Shown one piece after another: positions 59,400-64,000 of a stretch of DNA of 64,000 bases. The stretch covers positions 397,501 to 461,500 of the forward strand of contig JAKOGI010000563.1 in the NCBI GenBank assembly GCA_029747015.1, written 5' to 3'. A program made the position numbers and the translations under genes. The DNA comes from Carnegiea gigantea. Taxonomy: Eukaryota > Streptophyta > Magnoliopsida > Caryophyllales > Cactaceae. The notes below the pieces were generated by a model, which was not told the origin of the DNA, ran no database searches, and saw only the letters and a program-made list of their open reading frames with translations. Numbering within the stretch: the stretch's first letter is position 1; each line of letters begins with the position of its first letter.

Positions 59400-59960
59400 T
59401 TAATTAGAAAAACATCCTTACGTATAACAAGGATAGAAAATACAAGTATATCCATGTTGGAAATGTCCAAGTCCAAATCACACCATTAGAATATTATGAC
59501 AAAGATATTGATCTGTATACTTTGCTATGTGATATTAGCCATGCCAAATTTAATAATCAAATTATTACATGGATCAAGACCAATATGTGTAATAGTTCAA
59601 AATGATTCAATTGCCGACCTGACAATTATATGAGCCTAAAAGATGAATCTGCCAAAAACTTTCTACCCCTTAAGATATAAACAGTTGTGACAGACATGAA
59701 GAAGGAAAGTTACCCACTAAGGAAATTTTGGAAAATAATGTACAAATTAGATAATATCATAAATCCAAAGACTAAGCTAACAATGATAAAGACAAAAAAA
59801 ATTGAAAGTCTAACTCCTATGCAAAAAATTAAAAGGATGAAATCAAATTCCCATCAGATAAAAATTGTCAGGTCTTGGATATCTAGCTTTGCCAATTCCT
59901 CAAACATCAATAAGAAGAATGTAAGAATGAAAAAATTACCATTAAACTCCAATTATTAAG
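59400..59960 (+). pseudogene. Movement-protein-like fragment (unit 1, copy 2)
   Basis: A single frame stays open over about 59418-59610 and shows a YIHVGNVQVQI strand followed by a LYTLLCDISHAKFN block, better preserved than in copy 1. This supports a 30K-type movement protein core. A stop near 59608 and the following ORF (59687-59959, Lys-rich) continue the region. Confidence 0.55.
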
Positions 59961-59964
59961 AAGC

Positions 59965-60705
59965 ATGAGTGCAAGATCAAACAGAGGATAAGGATCTTTA
60001 ACAACTACGGAAGAGCTTAAAGAAGATGATACAATTAGTATGGTCAGTGACATGAGTAGAATGAGTTTTAAACTTGCAAGGTATAATGCAGATCAAAGTA
60101 TGAGTTTAGATGGAAAAGCCAATGGGTACAAAACAAGGAATGTTAATGAGCTCATCTATAAGGATAAATTAGTCAAAAATATGACTTTAGAGATACATTA
60201 GGAAACTACTAACACTAATCATAATGGCATTTATATCCTAATAAATGTATTTTTGGAGGAATACAACAGATATGAATTGTGTTCTTTTATCGATTGTAGT
60301 TGTTATGTCTAGTTTGGAAAAAGATTGCTACTCCCAAAATTCATACGGAAAAAAAAGCAAAGAATCATTTACAAGTAAAAATAGTTAATAATAGCATAAT
60401 TAGCCACAAGGAAGCCATAGAGGGATTATCCATAGAAATTGGAGGAGACCAATGCAATATACCAGCTCTATAGGCTACGGATCAACCCTCCCATGATATG
60501 ATTATTATAAATAATTTTCAAAGGCTATATTCCCCATGCACACAGACCTCAAGCGAAATCATATTCACAATAAATGGCCATTTTTGTGACAATTGATAAA
60601 TTAAATAAACATACATTTATTAGAAAATTGAGTTTACACACAACCCGCGTGGTGAGCAGGTAATCCCCTCACAACAAGAAGTAGCAGATTATTGAACAAC
60701 AAGAA
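59965..60705 (+). pseudogene. Viral protease region (unit 1, copy 2)
   Basis: An acidic linker, then the protease stretch with a FIDCS sequence (about 60289-60303) where D-S/T-G is expected, then the HDMII..NFQRL block (about 60490-60525). Several stops and a short frameshift near 60340 are visible. It runs without interruption through the position where the LARD element sits in copy 1. Confidence 0.7.
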
Positions 60706-62215
60706 TAATTATGCAAAAAACTCTAATATGATAACTCTCTTAAATTTTGAGACAAAGATAAGACATGTACAAAAATTATTTCTTAAAATCTCAACACTAT
60801 TATTCGAGTTAAACAAATGGTGTATACGCATCATGATATCCACAAATTTGATGAGCAAATCAAAGAATTTTTGAATAAAGGATTAATCAGAAATAGTAAG
60901 AGTCCTTATATTAGTCCTGCTTTCATGGTGAGAAATCATATCGAAGAAAAAAGAGAAAAATTTAGAATGGTTATCAATTATAAAAAGCTTAATGATAGTA
61001 CTGTCTTCATAGCTGTTATACTCCAAACAAAATAATTCTTTTCAATAAAATTTAAGGAGTCTCTTCATGCTTAAAAATGGACTGTAAAATCGAATACTAG
61101 CAAGTAAAAACGGATGAGAAACGCATTCGTTTGACTACTTTTAATGCCCCGCATGGGAATTATGTGTGGATAGTATTGCCATTTGGTATTAAAAATGCAC
61201 CTTAAATATTCTATAGAAGAATGGATATTATATCTTTAAAGATCTTAATCACTGTTATCCAGTTTATATTGACGATGTTCTTATCTTTTCCAAGACCATA
61301 GAACAGCACCAAGACGCAATTCTAGCTATCACCAAAAGATGTATCGATCATGGTATCATTCTTAGTAAGAACAAATACATTTATGCTGAACAAGAAATCG
61401 AGTTTTTAAGTCTAGAAATAAAAGCTGAACAAATTATCCTATAAAAGCATATTTTAGAAAAAAAATACAAAATTTTCCGAAGAAAATTAAAGATAAGATG
61501 CAATTAGAAAGGTTTCTTGGATGTCTTACCTATGCTTTAGATTTTATTAAAGACTTAGCTAAATTGAGAAAAATCATTATAGTAGAAATTCAAGGAAAAA
61601 GTAAGTTGGACGTGGACTCCTAGTGATTCAAAGATTGTTTAAAATTTCAAAAAGATGCATAATATCTTCTTGTTCTTAATTTTCCTAAGGAAGAAGATGA
61701 TTTAATTCTTAAGGCAAATGCCAGCAATGAGCACTGGAGTGCAGTCCTCAAAATCAAAGAAGGGGAGAAACTCTGCAAATACGGCAGTATAAGTTTTAAT
61801 AAAGTAGATCATCCCACGATGGAAAAAGAAATCCTTGCAGTCATAAGGAGAATTGAAAAATTCTTAATCTTTTTAGCATCAAAACCTTTTCTTACTGAAA
61901 TTGATTGTAAAGGAATACTTGGTTTTGTGAAAAAGAATTTATCAAATATGCAAGTGCAAGGGTGAATCCTACATTAGCAATTATGACTTCACTAATTTTC
62001 CTTCCCTATTATAACATATGTAAGGATCAAAGAATTCTTTAACAGATAGTTTGACTTATGAACTTGCGAATGGTGATCATCACCAAAACTCCTACCCAAA
62101 AAGGAGAAATTCAAAATGAAATGCCATCATTGCTAGAACGAGTTTTTATTTCTAGAAGAGTTTATATGAAAAGTAGATCACTATTTGGTTTACTATCTTC
62201 TACCTATTTGATAAT
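60706..62215 (+). pseudogene. Viral RT-RNase H (unit 1, copy 2), decayed
   Basis: The ORF 60817-61035 covers the RT finger part (RMVINYKKLND), with later blocks in several frames: a GNYVWIVLPFG-type block (about 61158-61190) and a YIDD catalytic box (about 61266-61277). The LERFLGCLTY connection is at about 61505-61535 and RNase H around 61720-62060. It ends at the unit junction. Confidence 0.8.
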
Positions 62216-62960
62216 ATAATAAAGATTGATGAGGAAGGCAAAATCGCTATTAAACCTCAATTATTAAGAAGTATGACTACAAGGTCAAATTGGAGAGAAG
62301 GATCTTCATCGGCCAAAGAAGAGCCTAAAGAAGATGATGCAATTAGCATGACCAGTGAAATGAGTAGAATGAGTTTTGAAACTACAAGACCCAGTGTAGA
62401 TTGAATTATGAGTCTAAATAGAAAGGTCATTGGATACAAAACAAGAATAGTTAGTGAATCAATTTATGAGGATAAATTAGTCAAAAATATGACGATGGAA
62501 ATATGCTATGAAGCTACCAATACAAACCCTAATAGCTTCTATATCCCATCAAAGGTATGTTTAGAAGGATATAATAAATATGAACTATGCGCTTATATAG
62601 ATAGTGGTTGTTCTGTATACTTTGGAAAAAAAATCATTATTTCCTGAGTTGATGTGGAAAAGAACTAAAAATCCTTTACTAGTAAGGATAGCTGGTAATA
62701 CTATTATCAGTCACAATGAGGCCATAGAAGGGTTATCCATAGAACTAGGAAGAGCTCAATGCATTATATCAGTTCTATGGACTATTGATCAACCCTCTCA
62801 TGATATGATTATTGGAAATAATTTTCAAAGATTATATTCTCTATACACCCAAACCATAAATCAGATAATATTCACAATTAATGGTTGCTCAGTCCTTATT
62901 GAAAAATTAATCATCAGAAAATTGAATTTACGCGCAGCCAGCGTGGTGAGATGGTAATAC
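62216..62960 (+). pseudogene. Viral protease region (unit 2, copy 2)
   Basis: The best-preserved protease of the window. The ORF 62408-62647 includes YIDSGCSVYF (about 62594-62625) with the D-S-G triad intact. A frameshift near 62630 moves to the ORF 62604-62957, which carries HDMIIGNNFQRL (about 62800-62835). It uses the viral position where copy 1 holds the gag-only element, here unoccupied. Confidence 0.78.
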
Positions 62961-64000
62961 CAGCACAAAGAGATGTAGCATTAACAATTTCATTACTAGA
63001 GTTATCTGTTAAAGAGCAGATTATTGAACAACAAGAAAAATTATGCAAAGAACTATACTCTGACAATCCTTTAAAATTTTAGGATAAAGATAAAATATTT
63101 GCTAAAATCACTTTATTAAATCCCAATACTATTATCCAGGTTAAACAAATGGTATATACTCACCAGGACATTCAAGAATTTGATAAACAAATTAAAGAAC
63201 TTCTGGATAAGGGATTAACTAGGAATAGCAAGAGTACTCACACCAGTCCTGCTTTTATGGTAAGGAATCATGTAGAAGAAAAAATTAAAAAAGCTAGAAT
63301 GGAAATTAATTACAAAAAACTTAATGATAATACTGTCTTTGATGGTTATTATATTCCTAATAAAGCTGTCATTTTCAATAGAATTCAAAGAGCCTCTTAC
63401 TTCTTGAAAATGGATTGTAAAAGTGGTTATTAGCAGATAAAAATGGATGAGAAAAGTATTTCTTTAACTGTATTTAGTACCCCACAAGGACATTATGAGT
63501 AGATAGTAATGTCATTTGGTCTTAAAAATACATCTCAAATATTTCAAAGAAGAATGTATAACATCTTCAGAGATTTTAATCACTATTGTTTAGTTTATAC
63601 TGATGATAGCCTTATCTTTTCCAAAACTATAAAAAAACACAAAGATGATATCTTATCTGTCATCCAAAGAGGCACTGATCATGGTATTATACTTGGAAAG
63701 AACAAGTGCATTTGTGCTGAACAAGAAATTCAATTCTTAGGCTTAGATATAAATGCTAGACAAATCATCTTACAAAAGCATATTCTAGAAAAAATAGAAA
63801 ATTTTCATGAAAAGATCAAAGATAGGAAGCAACTAGAAAGGTTTCTTGGATGCCTTACCTATGCTTCAGATTTCATTAAAGACTTGGCCAAATTAAGAAA
63901 GCCATTGCAGCAAAAACTCAAGAAAGACGTAAGTTGGATATAGACCACTAATGATACAAATATTGTTCAAAACTTCAAAACAATGTGTAAAAATTTTTCT
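62961..64000 (+). pseudogene. Viral reverse transcriptase (unit 2, copy 2), cut by the window end
   Basis: ORFs 63149-63433 and 63509-63943 in the same frame are separated by two in-frame stops (TAG at about 63431 and 63500). Blocks: INYKKLND, MDCKSGY, then a LVYTDDSLIF stretch where the catalytic Y-I/V-D-D has become Y-T-D-D (about 63592-63621). The connection (LERFLGCLTYASDFIKDL) follows. The region continues beyond the window. Confidence 0.85.

Larger units (their letters stand above)
58741..64000 (+). mobile_element. Endogenous caulimovirid locus, copy 2: two tandem partial viral units, running off the window
   Basis: Same layout as copy 1 without the two LTR elements. Unit 1 is 58741-62215 (coat zinc finger, movement-protein-like, protease, RT, RNase H). 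Unit 2 is 62216-64000 (protease, RT, start of the RT-RNase H connection). The internal junction is at the same viral position as in copy 1. Both units are broken by stops and frameshifts, many shared with copy 1 and therefore older than the duplication. Confidence 0.85.

Noticed and set aside
1..64000. CRISPR arrays, bacterial operons, rRNA or standard tRNA genes
   Set aside because: The tandem arrays have no spacer structure, and no rRNA or cloverleaf tRNA sequence was recognised. The window is plant nuclear DNA.

Overview
This is a gene-poor, repeat-dense stretch of a flowering-plant nuclear genome. The evidence is plant-type GT-AG introns, plant retrotransposon lineages, copies of a plant pararetrovirus, and one recognisable host gene. 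That gene is a three-coding-exon small subunit of serine palmitoyltransferase on the minus strand (46222-49926). No species can be named from the sequence alone.

Left part. From 1 to 1732 is AT-rich intergenic DNA with a (TA)n tract and a cluster of TTCTAGAA-like motifs. From 1733 to 13966 lies a decayed Ty3/gypsy element of the Tat lineage, oriented on the minus strand. It has two LTRs; RT, RNase H, a second archaeal-type RNase H and integrase on the minus strand; two arrays of a hairpin-forming ~60-bp repeat; and, antisense to pol, an intron-containing ORF with the 'putative gypsy type transposon' domain. Also antisense is a tandem array of four copies of a small unrecognised gene. Several of these antisense units carry their own G-box, TATA box and AATAAA signal. 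gag and protease are missing. A hAT-type MITE with a perfect 8-bp target duplication (CTCATAAC) sits inside the element. A broken, minus-strand LINE follows (15501 to about 19200).

Middle and right part. From about 19.1 kb onward the window holds two direct copies of one locus. Copy 1 starts at 19094 and copy 2 at 53588. Each contains the same unidentified repeat followed by two head-to-tail, partly deleted units of an endogenous caulimovirid (plant pararetrovirus). Each viral unit has its own frameshifts and stops. Both copies share the same internal viral-viral junction (35517 and 62216), so the locus was duplicated after viral integration. Later insertions differ between copies. Copy 1 received an 11.8-kb non-coding element with 4.5-kb LTRs (22203-34003, TSD AATTA) and a 5.7-kb gag-only LTR element (36034-41700, TSD ACATT). 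Copy 2 received a 4.0-kb solo LTR related to the large element (53958-57989). In each case the other copy preserves the empty site.

Between the copies are the viral 3' ORFs and a promoter-like region (43483-45240), then the serine palmitoyltransferase subunit gene, then AT-rich DNA and a separate viral coat-protein-like fragment (about 52860-53580). The window ends inside the RT of the second viral unit of copy 2. If the duplication is a simple tandem one, a second copy of the host gene should lie just beyond 64000.
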